Part shown: piece by piece, positions 42,198 to 51,269 of the stretch
How positions within the stretch are numbered: position 1 is the first letter of the stretch
Layout of the letters: each line of letters opens with the position of its first letter
From: Hoeflea sp. BRH_c9
GTDB taxonomy: Bacteria > Pseudomonadota > Alphaproteobacteria > Rhizobiales > Rhizobiaceae
Assembly (NCBI GenBank): GCA_000961635.1
Contig: LADQ01000202.1
Location: 1 to 52,718, forward strand
Direction of reading: 5' to 3'
DNA: 52,718 nt
Made by a program: the position numbers and the translations under genes
The notes under the pieces: generated by a model
Databases searched by the model: none
Seen by the model: only the letters and a program-made list of their open reading frames with translations
Told to the model about the DNA's origin: nothing

Positions 42198-43295
42198 ATG
42201 GGTGAGAGTATTGTCAGACTCGAGAAGGTGCGGAAGACATTCCCTTTGCCCGAAGGAGGTACTGTAACGGCCTTGGGCAACATCAACCTTGATGTGGCCC
42301 GCAATGAATTCCTGACGCTGCTTGGTCCGTCTGGTTGCGGGAAAACAACCCTGTTGCACTCCATATCCGGATTCGTCCAACTGAATTCAGGTTGCGTGTA
42401 CGTCGATGGCGAGGACGTTACCGATCGTCCGCCGCACCGCCGCCCCGTCAACACGGTGTTCCAGAATTATGCGCTGTTTCCGCATATGACGGTAGGCAAC
42501 AATGTTGGATACGCACTGGATATTGCAGGTGCGCGCCGTGCCGAACGTAATACGCAGGTTGGCGCTGCACTGGATATGGTAGGACTCGGCGGGCTTGAAA
42601 AGCGGCTGCCGAGACAGCTATCCGGTGGCCAACAGCAACGTGTGGCGCTTGCACGCGCAATCATCGCACGGCCGAAACTTTTGCTCCTTGACGAGCCCCT
42701 TTCCGCACTTGACCGGAATTTGCGGCAGTCGATGCAGATCGAACTTAAGACCCTTCAGGCCGAACTCGGCATTTCCTTCATTTTTGTCACCCATGACCAG
42801 GAAGAAGCCTTAACGATGTCAAATCGGGTGGCGGTGCTCGAAGGCGGTAAGATCCAGCAGATCGACGCCCCGCTCGCCATCTACAACAAGCCATCCAATG
42901 AATTTGTCGCTTCCTTTATTGGCGCAAGCAACCTTTTCAGGGGAACGATTGAAAATGGAACGGTCACAACAGACGACGGCGACAAGATCCGGACCAGCGC
43001 CTCGACAGGCACTGGACCAATTACTGCGCTGCTGAGACCGGAGCAGTTCTCGATCGCCAACGGCGGCGAGATCGCTGCGGAAACCGGCCGGCTCGACGTA
43101 TCCATACGGCAGATCGTATTCTCCGGCGCCGGGTACGAAATTCACGGACGAACCGACAATCACCACGATGTGGTCGCATCGATCGCCGCGACTCATCAGG
43201 CCTTGGTGGCCGGGGCCGAAGCCTCTCGCAAAGCTACGCTGACTTATGACCCAGCCGCGGTGCATCTCATTGCGACAGAAGGGGCCAGATCATGA
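42198..43295 (+). CDS. ABC transporter ATP-binding protein, PotA-type
   Basis: The protein is 365 aa. ATG 42198 follows GGAGGGG; a longer frame from 42120 lacks a site. Walker A is LLGPSGCGKTTL near residue 40, the Q-loop FQNYALFPHMTV, the signature LSGGQQQRVALARAI, Walker B LLLDEPLSALD and the H-loop VTHDQEEAL. The TOBE domain starts near residue 280 (ITALLRPEQFSI). It is the first gene of the rightward transport-peptidase operon. Its stop overlaps the next start. Confidence 0.94.
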   Translation: MGESIVRLEKVRKTFPLPEGGTVTALGNINLDVARNEFLTLLGPSGCGKTTLLHSISGFVQLNSGCVYVDGEDVTDRPPHRRPVNTVFQNYALFPHMTVGNNVGYALDIAGARRAERNTQVGAALDMVGLGGLEKRLPRQLSGGQQQRVALARAIIARPKLLLLDEPLSALDRNLRQSMQIELKTLQAELGISFIFVTHDQEEALTMSNRVAVLEGGKIQQIDAPLAIYNKPSNEFVASFIGASNLFRGTIENGTVTTDDGDKIRTSASTGTGPITALLRPEQFSIANGGEIAAETGRLDVSIRQIVFSGAGYEIHGRTDNHHDVVASIAATHQALVAGAEASRKATLTYDPAAVHLIATEGARS

Positions 43296-44200
43296 GCGGG
43301 TTGACCCGGCGAGGCCGTGCGCGGGCCCAACTCGGCATCCTGCTCGGGCCCGTTTCGCTGTTCCTGAGCATATTCCTTGCCGGACCACTGATCATCATGA
43401 TGATCTACTCGTTCCTGGCACCGGGTCTCTATGGCGGCGTGGAATGGACCTTCTATCCACATAATTTTGGCCGGATTCTTGGCTTCGCAGACCCGGAGTT
43501 CGAGATCTATGATCCGGTTTATATTTCGATTTTTTTTCGCTCGTTGCGCATCGCTGTGACGACAGTCCTGATCACGCTGCTGATCTGCTATCCGGCGGCA
43601 TTCCAGATCAGCCGACTCTCCGATCGATGGAAAGCCTTTGCGCTATTCCTTATCACACTGCCTTTCTTTGCAAGCCTGATTGTGCGCCTGTTTATCTGGA
43701 TTCTTATTCTCAAGAAGACAGGATTCATCAATACCGCGCTGGAATCGCTCGGGTGGATAGATCACCCTCTGGAAATGATCTACACCGACGGCGCGGTGAT
43801 CCTTGGCATGGTCTACATATTTATTCCGTTCATGTTCCTGCCGGTTTACGCCAGTGTGGAAAAGCTTGATTGGACCCTGGTGCGGGCATCTCAAGATCTT
43901 GGCGCCAACGGATTTCAGACCTTCTGGCGCGTGATTTTTCCGTTGACACTACCGGGAGTGGCTGGCGGATCCATTATCGTATTTATTCCGGCGCTTGGAA
44001 ATTTCGTCGTGCCGGCGGTACTTGGCGGCGCCAAGTCCCTGATGCTCGGCAACCTGATCGAGCAACAGTTCCTGGCAGCTCGGAACTGGCCTTTCGGCGC
44101 GGCCCTCTCCATGCTGGTGATGGCAATCGTGTTGATCCTGCTTTTCATTTACATCCACCACGAAACCCGGCGCGACGACGACGCGCCGGCAGCTGGCTAA
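43292..44200 (+). CDS. ABC transporter permease, PotB-type
   Basis: A 302-aa protein, ATGA-coupled to the ATPase gene. The first membrane segment (GILLGPVSLFLSIFLAGPLIIMMIYSF) is followed by five more, with SLGWIDHPLEMIYTDGAVILGMVYIFIPFMFLPVY typical of PotB. The coupling motif VRASQDLGANGFQTFWRVIFPLTLPG lies near residue 200. FVVPAVLGGAKSLMLGN is the family C-terminal motif. Confidence 0.93.
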   Translation: MSGLTRRGRARAQLGILLGPVSLFLSIFLAGPLIIMMIYSFLAPGLYGGVEWTFYPHNFGRILGFADPEFEIYDPVYISIFFRSLRIAVTTVLITLLICYPAAFQISRLSDRWKAFALFLITLPFFASLIVRLFIWILILKKTGFINTALESLGWIDHPLEMIYTDGAVILGMVYIFIPFMFLPVYASVEKLDWTLVRASQDLGANGFQTFWRVIFPLTLPGVAGGSIIVFIPALGNFVVPAVLGGAKSLMLGNLIEQQFLAARNWPFGAALSMLVMAIVLILLFIYIHHETRRDDDAPAAG

Positions 44201-44212
44201 GGAGGAACGAAC

Positions 44213-45043
44213 ATGCGTTTAGCACGAATACTTGGCTCCTCTGGGCTCACATTTTACACCTTGATCTTCTTCGCCTTCATCTATGTGCCGATCGGACTGA
44301 TCGTCATTTATTCATTCAATGCAGATCCAGTTAACATGATGCGCTGGTCCGGTTTTACCTTCGATTGGTACAAGCAAATTTTCGGCCTCAAGAACGCGGC
44401 TTCTGAAGCTGCGCTCTATATAGAATCCACCGACCAATTGCTTGCAGCCGTGCGCACCAGCTTGATTGTTGCGGCATCGACGACCATGGTGGCTACTGTC
44501 CTCGGGACAGCCGCAGCGCTGGCTGTCTACCGATTTTCGTTCTTTGGCAAACGCTTCTACCGAGTCCTCCTTTTCGTGCCGATGCTCATGCCCGACATCG
44601 TTCTTGGCATTGCCCTGCTGATATTCTTTGTCGGCGTCGGCATCTCTCTCGGCATTGGAACGATCATTATCGGACAGTGCACCTTCCTGATTTCCTATGT
44701 GTTCATCGTCGTCTCGGCTCGGCTCGCTGGTATGGACCGCACACTCGAAAACGCGTCTGCCGATCTCGGCGCGGACGAGTGGACCACATTCCGCAAAATC
44801 ATCCTTCCACAGGTGATGCCGGGCGTGGTCGGAGGAGCCATGCTCGCCTTCATCATTTCGATGGATGATCTAGTGATCACCTACTTCGTTTCGGGTACTT
44901 CTACACAAACCTTGCCGATCTTCATTTTCGGCATGCTTCGTCGCGGCATAAAGCCGGAGGTCAACGCTATTGCAGTGATGATGCTGCTGTTTTCCTTCAC
45001 CATTGCGGCTGCCGGCCTCTATCTGCACCGGCGCAAGCGCTAG
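44213..45043 (+). CDS. ABC transporter permease, PotC-type
   Basis: A 276-aa protein with AAGGAGGAAC just upstream. Six hydrophobic segments are seen: LIFFAFIYVPIGLIVIYSFN at the start, MLMPDIVLGIALLIFFVGVG in the middle, the coupling motif ENASADLGADEWTTFRKIILPQ, and SMDDLVITYFVSGTSTQTLPIFIFGMLRRGIKPEVNA, the PotC hallmark. It completes the importer with the genes at 40917, 42198 and 43292. Confidence 0.93.
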   Translation: MRLARILGSSGLTFYTLIFFAFIYVPIGLIVIYSFNADPVNMMRWSGFTFDWYKQIFGLKNAASEAALYIESTDQLLAAVRTSLIVAASTTMVATVLGTAAALAVYRFSFFGKRFYRVLLFVPMLMPDIVLGIALLIFFVGVGISLGIGTIIIGQCTFLISYVFIVVSARLAGMDRTLENASADLGADEWTTFRKIILPQVMPGVVGGAMLAFIISMDDLVITYFVSGTSTQTLPIFIFGMLRRGIKPEVNAIAVMMLLFSFTIAAAGLYLHRRKR

Positions 45044-45056
45044 AACGGAATACGTC

Positions 45057-46181
45057 ATGACCTACAACTCAAACCCGATCCGCGCTCGTGACCTTGGCCT
45101 GGACCTGCCCGGTTTGCCAGGTGCATTCAACGCGATCACAGATGTTCCCGGCCTGAAGGTTGGAATGACGACCATCATCGAGAACACGCCACGCAGCGGC
45201 CGTCCGAAACCTGCTCGTACAGGCGTGACCGCGATATTGCCGCGGGGTGCTGAAGGTGATCTTAAGCCTGTTTGGGCGGGATTTCATCGATTCAATGGCA
45301 ATGGTGAGATGACTGGCACGCATTGGATCGCCGATGGCGGCTATTTTCTTGGACCAGTGCTTTTGACCAATACTCATTCGGTCGGAACGGCTCACCAAGC
45401 AGCCATCCGCTGGATGCTCGAAAAGTATCCAGATGCGTTCACCGGCAAGACGCCTCTCTGGCTGATGCCGGTGGTCTCGGAAACCTTTGACGGGTTCCTC
45501 AATGACATCAATGGTCTCCACGTCACAGAATCCGATGTCTGCGCCGCACTTGAATCCGCCACAGGAGGACAAGTGATCGAGGGCAATTCTGGCGGCGGAA
45601 CCGGAATGATCTGTTACGAATACAAGGGCGGAACCGGTACATCGTCGCGCCAGTTGGAAATTGATGGGAAGATGCATACGGTCGGTGTACTTGTACAGGC
45701 CAATCACGGCATACGCGACTGGATGAATGTCCTTGGCGCGCCGGTTGGCCGTCATCTCCGGGAGGACCGGATTTTTCTCGATACCGGCGAACGTGGCTCA
45801 ATCGTCGTTGTGATCGCCACCGACATACCGATGGCACCGCATCAGCTTAACAGACTAGCGCGACGCGGATCGCTCGGCATCGGACGCGGGGGTACCAATG
45901 GCGGCAACTCTTCCGGCGATATTTTTCTGGCTTTCTCAACTGCCAATGAGCGGCCCCTGCCACAATTGACTGCCGCGCGATACCAGATCGACATGATCAA
46001 CGACGATCTCTTCGACCCCATCTACCAGGCAGCAGTCGAGGCAACCGAGGAAGCGGTACTGAACGCGATGGTGGCGGCGACTGATATGGGCGGCACCGAG
46101 TTCGACATTGCTCTTGTCAAGTCCGTCGATCTTTCGGCGCTCATCAAGGTGGTTGGACAATATGGCCGACTAAAGACTTGA
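45057..46181 (+). CDS. P1 family peptidase (DmpA/BapA-type L-aminopeptidase/beta-aminopeptidase)
   Basis: The protein is 374 aa from ATG 45057, 13 bp after the permease stop. The Ntn-hydrolase-like DmpA fold shows NAITDVPGLKVG at the start, THSVGTAHQAAI, PVVSETFDGFLNDI, VIEGNSGGGTGMICY, and the self-cleavage site region GGNSSGDIFLAFST, in which S285 or S286 would be the new N-terminal nucleophile after autocleavage. Family members release N-terminal D-Ala, beta-amino or unusual residues from amides and peptides. In this operon it likely hydrolyses the imported amide. No signal peptide is seen. Confidence 0.92.
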   Translation: MTYNSNPIRARDLGLDLPGLPGAFNAITDVPGLKVGMTTIIENTPRSGRPKPARTGVTAILPRGAEGDLKPVWAGFHRFNGNGEMTGTHWIADGGYFLGPVLLTNTHSVGTAHQAAIRWMLEKYPDAFTGKTPLWLMPVVSETFDGFLNDINGLHVTESDVCAALESATGGQVIEGNSGGGTGMICYEYKGGTGTSSRQLEIDGKMHTVGVLVQANHGIRDWMNVLGAPVGRHLREDRIFLDTGERGSIVVVIATDIPMAPHQLNRLARRGSLGIGRGGTNGGNSSGDIFLAFSTANERPLPQLTAARYQIDMINDDLFDPIYQAAVEATEEAVLNAMVAATDMGGTEFDIALVKSVDLSALIKVVGQYGRLKT

Positions 46182-46305
46182 AGTGCGTAGCACGACAGTC
46201 AAAAAACATCAAAAATGGGCTTTTTCAATGTTTCTGTGCTTTTGCCTACTCCATGGACGGCATTGCCAAGTTGTTAGGCTGTCCTGATCAGACTATTCTA
46301 GTGTT
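46182..46305. other. Intergenic spacer before IS6 remnant
   Basis: 124 AT-rich bp with a short AAAAAT / CTTTTT near 46211-46225 that could be a weak terminator for the transport-peptidase operon. No intact IS6-type terminal repeat is recognised. Confidence 0.3.
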
Positions 46306-46695
46306 ATGGAAATCCTAACCAGTATGCCGCGCCTGAAGGGCTTCCGCTATCCTCGCGAGATCATCGCTTACGCCGTGTGGGCTTACCACCGCTTCGCGAT
46401 GAGCGCCGCCGACGTTGAAGACCTGCCTGCAGAGCGCGGTGTGACGTCAGTCGTGAAGCGGTCCGGTTGTGGGCCAATCAATTTGGTCGGCATTTTACGA
46501 AATGCATCCGGCGCGATCACCCTCGTCCCAACAATTAATGGCATCTGGATGAGGTCATTATCCCGATTCGAGGTAAGAAATACTGGCTATGGCGCGCCAT
46601 CGACGCGGACGGGGACGTCCTTGATATTCTCGTGCAAACGCGATGAAACGCTAAGGCAGCAAAGCGATTTTTCAAAAGGCTGATCACTCAGTTCG
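46306..46695 (+). pseudogene. IS6-family transposase remnant (frameshift and two stops)
   Basis: The opening MPRLKGFRYPREIIAYAVWA YHRFAMSAADVEDL is the IS6 family N-terminus (ATG 46306 or 46324). A missing base near 46446 shifts the frame. In the restored frame REAVRLWANQFGRHF and RAIDADGDVLDILVQT are readable, with in-frame TAA at 46536-46538 and TGA at 46644-46646. It is cut near KRLITQFG at the serine recombinase fragment. Confidence 0.85.
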
Positions 46696-46699
46696 GTGT

Positions 46700-47243
46700 A
46701 TCCATAGTCGCGGTGCCAGATATAGCCGATCGGCACACTGAGACGCAGCTCGCCCCGCCGCGCTTTGGCGCGGGCCGCGTCAAGCATGCGCGTTCGCAAA
46801 ATGCCGAGCTCGAACTCGCTGATGCTACCCTTCATGCCCAACAACAATCGATCGTTCGGACGACAAGGATCGTACACCCCGTCGAGATCGATGACGCGAG
46901 CTTCAACCAGGCCGCATAGTTCCAAGAGATGGTGCCAATCCCGACCATTGCGGGAAAGGCGGGATGCGTCGAGGCAGAGCACTGCGCCAATTTTGCCTGT
47001 GCACAGGCCGCTCACAAGTCGTTCGAAACCAGGGCGCTCAACAGCGCCGCTGGCGGTACGACCAAGGTCATCGTCGATCACATCGACATCTCGGAAACCC
47101 CAGAGATGCGCAACATCGACAAGTTCATACTGTCGCCGCTGGCTCTCCAGATTGTTCTGGACCTGACCTGGGGTCGACTGTCGAACGTAGACCACAGCCT
47201 TGCGCTTCAGCACCTTGGCTGGAAGGAGATTATTGCTCGTCAT
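46700..47243 (-). pseudogene. Serine recombinase N-terminal domain, 3'-truncated
   Basis: From ATG 47243 about 180 codons: AVVYVRQSTPGQVQNNLESQ has the catalytic Ser in VRQST, then VIDDDLGRTASGAVERPGFERL, VLCLDASRLSRNGRDWHHLL and FELGILRTRMLDAARAKARRGE. This is the resolvase catalytic domain plus E-helix. The recombinase and zinc-ribbon domains of the large serine recombinase are lost at the IS6 remnant. Two small genes precede it, as in related alphaproteobacterial recombinase loci. Confidence 0.85.
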
Positions 47244-47415
47244 CGCTCGCCTCCTTTGCCGCCACGCCGGCTGCGGCCATCAGAAGGTTTGCCAGTCTGG
47301 CGACAACGGCGCTCCTTTCCGCATCGCTCAGGCCCCGCATCTGCGGTGTATCGAACGGTATGCTCAGTTGCCGGATCGGCATTGGTAATGTCGCCGGTGG
47401 TGGTAATGCCTTCAT
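47230..47415 (-). CDS. Small hypothetical protein preceding serine recombinase
   Basis: A 61-aa protein from ATG 47415, preceded by a strong AGGAGG at 6 bp; ATG 47445 is an alternative. The sequence MKALPPPATLPMPIRQLSIP is followed by an acidic-helical part, MRGLSDAERSAVVARLANLLMAAAG, and ends ASDDEQ. It overlaps the recombinase start by 14 bp, so the two are translated together. Function unknown; it may be an accessory protein of the recombinase. Confidence 0.6.
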   Translation of the reverse strand: MKALPPPATLPMPIRQLSIPFDTPQMRGLSDAERSAVVARLANLLMAAAGVAAKEASDDEQ

Positions 47416-47698
47416 GGCGCGCCTCCTGGATGGCTGTGAGTCCATCCGTCGAAGTGTGTCTGAAACCGCGCTCGGTAAGCAGCCTATGAAGCTCTATGAG
47501 ACCAGCCACCGAAACCTGCGGTTCGCCCATCTCCACGCCGACGCAAAACGCCCGGTCCAGCATCCATTCTGCGACCTGAATGACTTCGCCCGGTCGAACC
47601 TCGACCCGCACAATCGCACCGCCGGCCCGATCCTCGCGACCTTCGTGCCGAAAACAACCACCGTAAAATGGGTGCCATCGATAATGAAACTCTACCAT
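47240..47698 (-). CDS. DUF5372-like protein of recombinase locus
   Basis: The open frame is 152 aa from ATG 47698 (weak ribosome site). VEFHYRWHPFYGGCFRHEGR, VRVEVRPGEVIQVAEWMLDRAFCVGVEMGEPQVSV and LIELHRLLTERGFR resemble the DUF5372 proteins found beside recombinases. The last 55 or so residues overlap the 61-aa gene in another frame and look unnatural, so the ancestral stop may have been lost. Function unknown. Upstream it abuts IS66 sequence. Confidence 0.5.
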   Translation of the reverse strand: MVEFHYRWHPFYGGCFRHEGREDRAGGAIVRVEVRPGEVIQVAEWMLDRAFCVGVEMGEPQVSVAGLIELHRLLTERGFRHTSTDGLTAIQEARHEGITTTGDITNADPATEHTVRYTADAGPERCGKERRCRQTGKPSDGRSRRGGKGGER

Positions 47699-47729
47699 TT
47701 GCCCGACATGGGCAGAATGAACCCGCGAT

Positions 47730-47953
47730 GGCCCTCAGCCGCAAGAACGCGCTCTTCGCAGGCCACGACGCCGAAGCCGAAAACTGGGCGACCATCGCCT
47801 CGCTCATCGAAACCTGCAAACTCAACGCTGTCGAGCCGCAGGCCTACATGACCAGCACGTTCACCGCCATCGTCAACGGCCATAAACGGAGCCAGATCGA
47901 TGAGCTGCTGCCCTGGAATTATCCCGCCAAGGTGTGAGCGCGACACCGCTTAC
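47730..47953 (+). pseudogene. IS66-family transposase C-terminal fragment with right end
   Basis: About 68 codons: SRKNALFAGHDAEAENWATI, ASLIETCKLNAVEPQAYMTS and IVNGHKRSQIDELLPWNY are the IS66 TnpC C-terminus with stop at 47937. ACACCGCTTAC ending at 47953 is the typical IS66 terminal repeat (GTAAGCG outward). The rest of the element is missing, replaced by the recombinase locus. Confidence 0.85.
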
Positions 47954-48412
47954 GCAGCAGCTCGGCCAACAAGGAACGCTATCTCTCTAACGTTCGGAGC
48001 CAACATGTAGCATAAATCCTAAGCTTCGCTACAAAATCGGGACCGCTGATTTTTCAGGGAAATTTCTGTCGCAAAAGTCAGGTGCAAAAGTCAAACTTGT
48101 GCGACAGACTTTTGCGACAAGTCGCGGTCGGGATTTCCGGCCGCTTCGCGCGCCGTTCACGAGTCAGGAGTTCCGCGACACGACGCTCGCTGAAACGTGG
48201 CTAGCCCCGAGAGCAGTGTGTTTGCCCATTGTTTGCGCAAATCCGCCTCATTGGCTCCTACATCATAAGCTGGTGTCGTCACCGGGGCAGCTTCATCAAT
48301 AGCGATCAAGACTACGTGCCGAATACCCTTGGCGAGGTTGCCCATCTAGTGGAGATTCCCGAGCCGTTTCGCGTTGAGGCTGACTCCGGCCGCCGGCACC
48401 TATAATGTTCTG
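47954..48412. other. Gene-free region with repeats between IS66 end and TRAP operon
   Basis: 459 bp without a convincing gene. It contains the 48067-48119 inverted repeat and, beyond it, GC-rich sequence up to the TRAP receptor stop at 48413. No clear terminator for the TRAP operon is seen. Confidence 0.4.
48067..48119. repeat. 13-bp inverted repeat with internal direct repeat (candidate recombination site)
   Basis: TGTCGCAAAAGTC (48067-48079) and GACTTTTGCGACA (48107-48119) are perfectly complementary. GCAAAAGTCA is repeated directly at 48071-48080 and 48084-48093, and TTGTGCGACA is a further partial copy. Several copies of one motif in both orientations next to a serine recombinase remnant resemble a res or transposon-end structure. 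Confidence 0.6.
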
Positions 48413-49426
48413 TCAGGAGAGGCTTCCGATCGCCTCGATCTTATCCGCGCCGCCGACGATGCCGGCGAAATCCTCCCAGACCCCGCGCGCTCCCTTCTCC
48501 CACTCCTCGCGCTCCTCGGGCGCTATCACCTGGCAGCCGTTCTCGGCCGCGAGCGCCACCGAGCGGTCCTCGTCCTCGACGATGAGTTGGTCGAAATGGG
48601 CCGCGCCCTCAGTGGCGGCCTGCTGGAAGACCTCCTTGTCTCCATCGCTCAGGCCGTTCCAGAAGCCGGTCGAGAAATAGACGACGCCCGACGCCCAGAT
48701 ATGGCCGGTTTCGGTAAGGTAGGGCACCACCTCGTAGAGCTTGAAGCCGGCATAGGCTGACTTGGTGAGATCCATTGCGTCGGCCACCCCGGTCTTGAGC
48801 GCGTTGTAGGTTTCGGTGATAGGAATACCGATCGGCGTCGTTCCGAAAGCGCTCCACAGCTTGGTGTGCAGCGGGCTCTGGATTACGCGCATGCGCTGGC
48901 CCGCAAGCTGCCCAGGCCGCGTGACTGGCTCCTTGGTCAGCAGATGGCGCGCGCCGTAATTGATGAAACCGCCGACGATGAATTTCTGCGCGGCAAGCTT
49001 ATGCCTGAGTTCGGCACCGGTCTGGCCCTCCACGACCTTGCGGACGTGGGCGGCGTTGCGGAACAGGAAGGGCAGGTCGAGGATCTGCACCTCGGGCACC
49101 CAGCCCGACAACACCGAGACGGTCGACAGGCTGGCCTGAATGGAGCCGAGACGGATACCTTCGGCGATTTCCTTCTCGCCGCCAAGCGCTGCGTTGCGCA
49201 CGATGTTGAAGTTGAACTTTCCCGACAGCTTCTCTTCGACCAAGTCGCGGATTTTCAGCCAGATCCTCGTCTCCGGTTTGTCGTCCCCAAATAGCGAGGC
49301 AACGGTCAGCGTCGTCTGCGCATGCGCCTTGCCGACGATCGCAGGCGCAAGCAGCAGTCCCGTCCCGGCGGCGGCAGTGGCAGTGGCAGTGGCATGGATG
49401 AAACGGCGGCGCGTGATGGAAGTCAT
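48413..49426 (-). CDS. TRAP transporter substrate-binding protein (DctP type)
   Basis: The protein is 337 aa from ATG 49426 (GGAAG 7-8 bp upstream). The twin-arginine-like signal MTSITRRRFIHATATATAAAG is followed by LLLAPAIVGKAHA. The mature protein has the DctP fold: GGEKEIAEGIRLGSIQASLS, LPFLFRNAAHVRKVVEG and GQRMRVIQSPLHTKLWSAFGTTP with the carboxylate-binding Arg, then PITETYNALKTGVADAMD. Ligands of the class are organic acids. It lies 16 bp after the fused permease gene on the same strand. Confidence 0.93.
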   Translation of the reverse strand: MTSITRRRFIHATATATAAAGTGLLLAPAIVGKAHAQTTLTVASLFGDDKPETRIWLKIRDLVEEKLSGKFNFNIVRNAALGGEKEIAEGIRLGSIQASLSTVSVLSGWVPEVQILDLPFLFRNAAHVRKVVEGQTGAELRHKLAAQKFIVGGFINYGARHLLTKEPVTRPGQLAGQRMRVIQSPLHTKLWSAFGTTPIGIPITETYNALKTGVADAMDLTKSAYAGFKLYEVVPYLTETGHIWASGVVYFSTGFWNGLSDGDKEVFQQAATEGAAHFDQLIVEDEDRSVALAAENGCQVIAPEEREEWEKGARGVWEDFAGIVGGADKIEAIGSLS

Positions 49427-49442
49427 GATCTTTCTTCCGTTA

Positions 49443-51269
49443 CTAGAGGATGAGGGCTCCCGCACTCAGCAGGGCGAGGGAAGCGAGAAGGGCTGCCAGA
49501 TAGGGCAGGATGGCGGAAAACAGCGCGCCGGCCGGAAGCCGCGTGACGCCGCTCACCACGAAAACCAGCATGCCCACGGGCGGCGTGAGCCCGCCGATCA
49601 TCAGATTGACCACGATGATGACGCCAAACCCGATCGGGTCGATGCCGGCCGCCTCTGCGGCCGGCAGCAGAATCGGCCCGAACAGCAGGATCGCAGCGCC
49701 GATGTCCAGCACCAGCCCAGCGGCGAGCAGCACGAGGTTGGAGAGCAGCAGCACTGCGATGGCGCTGCCGCCGAGGGCCATCGTCAAGCTGGAGATGAGC
49801 CCCGACATATTGTCCACCGCCAGCAGGAAGGCGAACGGACCGGCGGTGCCGATCAAGAGGCCGATCGCCGCGGCTTCGGCCGCCGCCCTCCGGAAAGCGG
49901 CGTAAAGCGGCGTGAAGCGCAGCCGGGCGCCGAGGCCGAGGAAGAAGGTATAGAGGGCAGCCAGCGCAGCCGCTTCCGTGGTTGTGACCACTCCCATGCG
50001 GATGCCGACGACCACGATGACGCCCAGCCCGAAGGCGGGAATGGCGGCGAACGTCGATCGCCGGCGTACGGCTGCGTCTGCACGCGGCAGCGGCGTGTTT
50101 TCCCGCACGGTGAAGTGGATCGCGACCGCAAGACAGAGCGCCATCACCGGCCCTGCGATGAAGCCGCCGACAAACAGCGAGCCGACCGAGAGGTTGGTGG
50201 CGACGGCCAGGATCAGGAAGGCGATGGAAGGCGGGATGACATTGTCCAGCACAGAGGTGGCCGCGATGATTGCGGCGGCCTGCGTCGGCGGATAGCCACG
50301 CTTCACCAGTTCTGGCTGGAAAGTCGCCGCTCCAAAGGCGGCATTGGCGACCGACGAGCCGGATGCGCCGGAAAACAGTATGCTGGTGAGAAGCGTGGTC
50401 TGTGCGAGTCCGGCACGGCGATGGCCCACCAGAGAGGCCGCGAACGCGACGATACGACCAGCGGTTCCCGAGGCCGTCAGTAATTCGCCCACGAGCAAGA
50501 AGAACGGGATAGCAAGCAGCAGGAACTTCGACACGCCCGTCACCGTGGCCGACACCACCGCCTGCTCGGGCAATGGGCTGCCGAAGAGGATCGCGAGATA
50601 GGCGGCGGCCAGGAAGGCATGGGGCATCGGCGCTGCGACAATGAGGCCGACCACGACGATCAGTCCCAGCACGATGCTTGGCGGTATGGGGACGGAAACG
50701 GTTGCGTGGCCGACGGCCATGAAGAGCACGATGCCGAGGGCAACGGCTGCTAACAGGGCCGCACCCCTTTCCTCTGCGACGCGTTGCAGAGCCAGGACCA
50801 GCAGGATCAGTCCGCCGCCGACGCCGAAAAAGCCGAAGCGGATCCATTCCGGCAGGCCAAGCGTCGGCGAGATACCTCCCAGCATGGCGGCGATGCGGGC
50901 GCTGCCAAAGGCGAGGATCAGGCCGGCCAGCACGGTGAAGACATCGGCCCCGATAGCGGCGATGGCGCGCCCACGAGCGGGCAGCCTGAAGACAAAGCCG
51001 TCGAACCGCATGGCCAGCGCGCTGTTCAGCGCCAACGGCGCCCCTGCCGCGATCAGTGCAACGTGCAGCCAGATGCCGAGATCCTCCGAGCCGAGAAACC
51101 CGGTGCTGAAGACGTAGCGCAACACGACCGCCGTCAGCACAACGGCGAGAAGGGCGGCAAGGATGGCGGCCGCCACCGCGCCGAGCGCCGCTTCCACGGA
51201 GCGCAGAAGTTGCGCGGCAAGGCGTGCCGGTCGCGACACGGAGGTTGTGGGTTGCTCCACTGGGCTCAT
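49443..51269 (-). CDS. TRAP transporter permease, fused small (DctQ) and large (DctM) subunits
   Basis: The protein is 608 aa. ATG 51269 (MSPVEQPTT) is preferred over an upstream ATG that reads through Arg-rich sequence; the ribosome site is weak. Residues about 20-165 are the four-helix DctQ part (VVLRYVFSTGFLGSEDLGIW). A linker helix near 175-200 leads to the DctM part (about 200-608), with PFFLLVGELLTASGTAGRI, LFSGASGSSVANAAFGAATFQPEL, IPPSIAFLILA and PPVGMLVFVVSG. It couples uptake to an ion gradient. The fusion replaces two separate genes. Confidence 0.92.
   Translation of the reverse strand: MSPVEQPTTSVSRPARLAAQLLRSVEAALGAVAAAILAALLAVVLTAVVLRYVFSTGFLGSEDLGIWLHVALIAAGAPLALNSALAMRFDGFVFRLPARGRAIAAIGADVFTVLAGLILAFGSARIAAMLGGISPTLGLPEWIRFGFFGVGGGLILLVLALQRVAEERGAALLAAVALGIVLFMAVGHATVSVPIPPSIVLGLIVVVGLIVAAPMPHAFLAAAYLAILFGSPLPEQAVVSATVTGVSKFLLLAIPFFLLVGELLTASGTAGRIVAFAASLVGHRRAGLAQTTLLTSILFSGASGSSVANAAFGAATFQPELVKRGYPPTQAAAIIAATSVLDNVIPPSIAFLILAVATNLSVGSLFVGGFIAGPVMALCLAVAIHFTVRENTPLPRADAAVRRRSTFAAIPAFGLGVIVVVGIRMGVVTTTEAAALAALYTFFLGLGARLRFTPLYAAFRRAAAEAAAIGLLIGTAGPFAFLLAVDNMSGLISSLTMALGGSAIAVLLLSNLVLLAAGLVLDIGAAILLFGPILLPAAEAAGIDPIGFGVIIVVNLMIGGLTPPVGMLVFVVSGVTRLPAGALFSAILPYLAALLASLALLSAGALIL

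Noticed and set aside
49140..50483. Rightward open frame of 447 codons
   Set aside because: Antisense to the TRAP receptor and permease genes; strongly hydrophilic mirror of a membrane protein.
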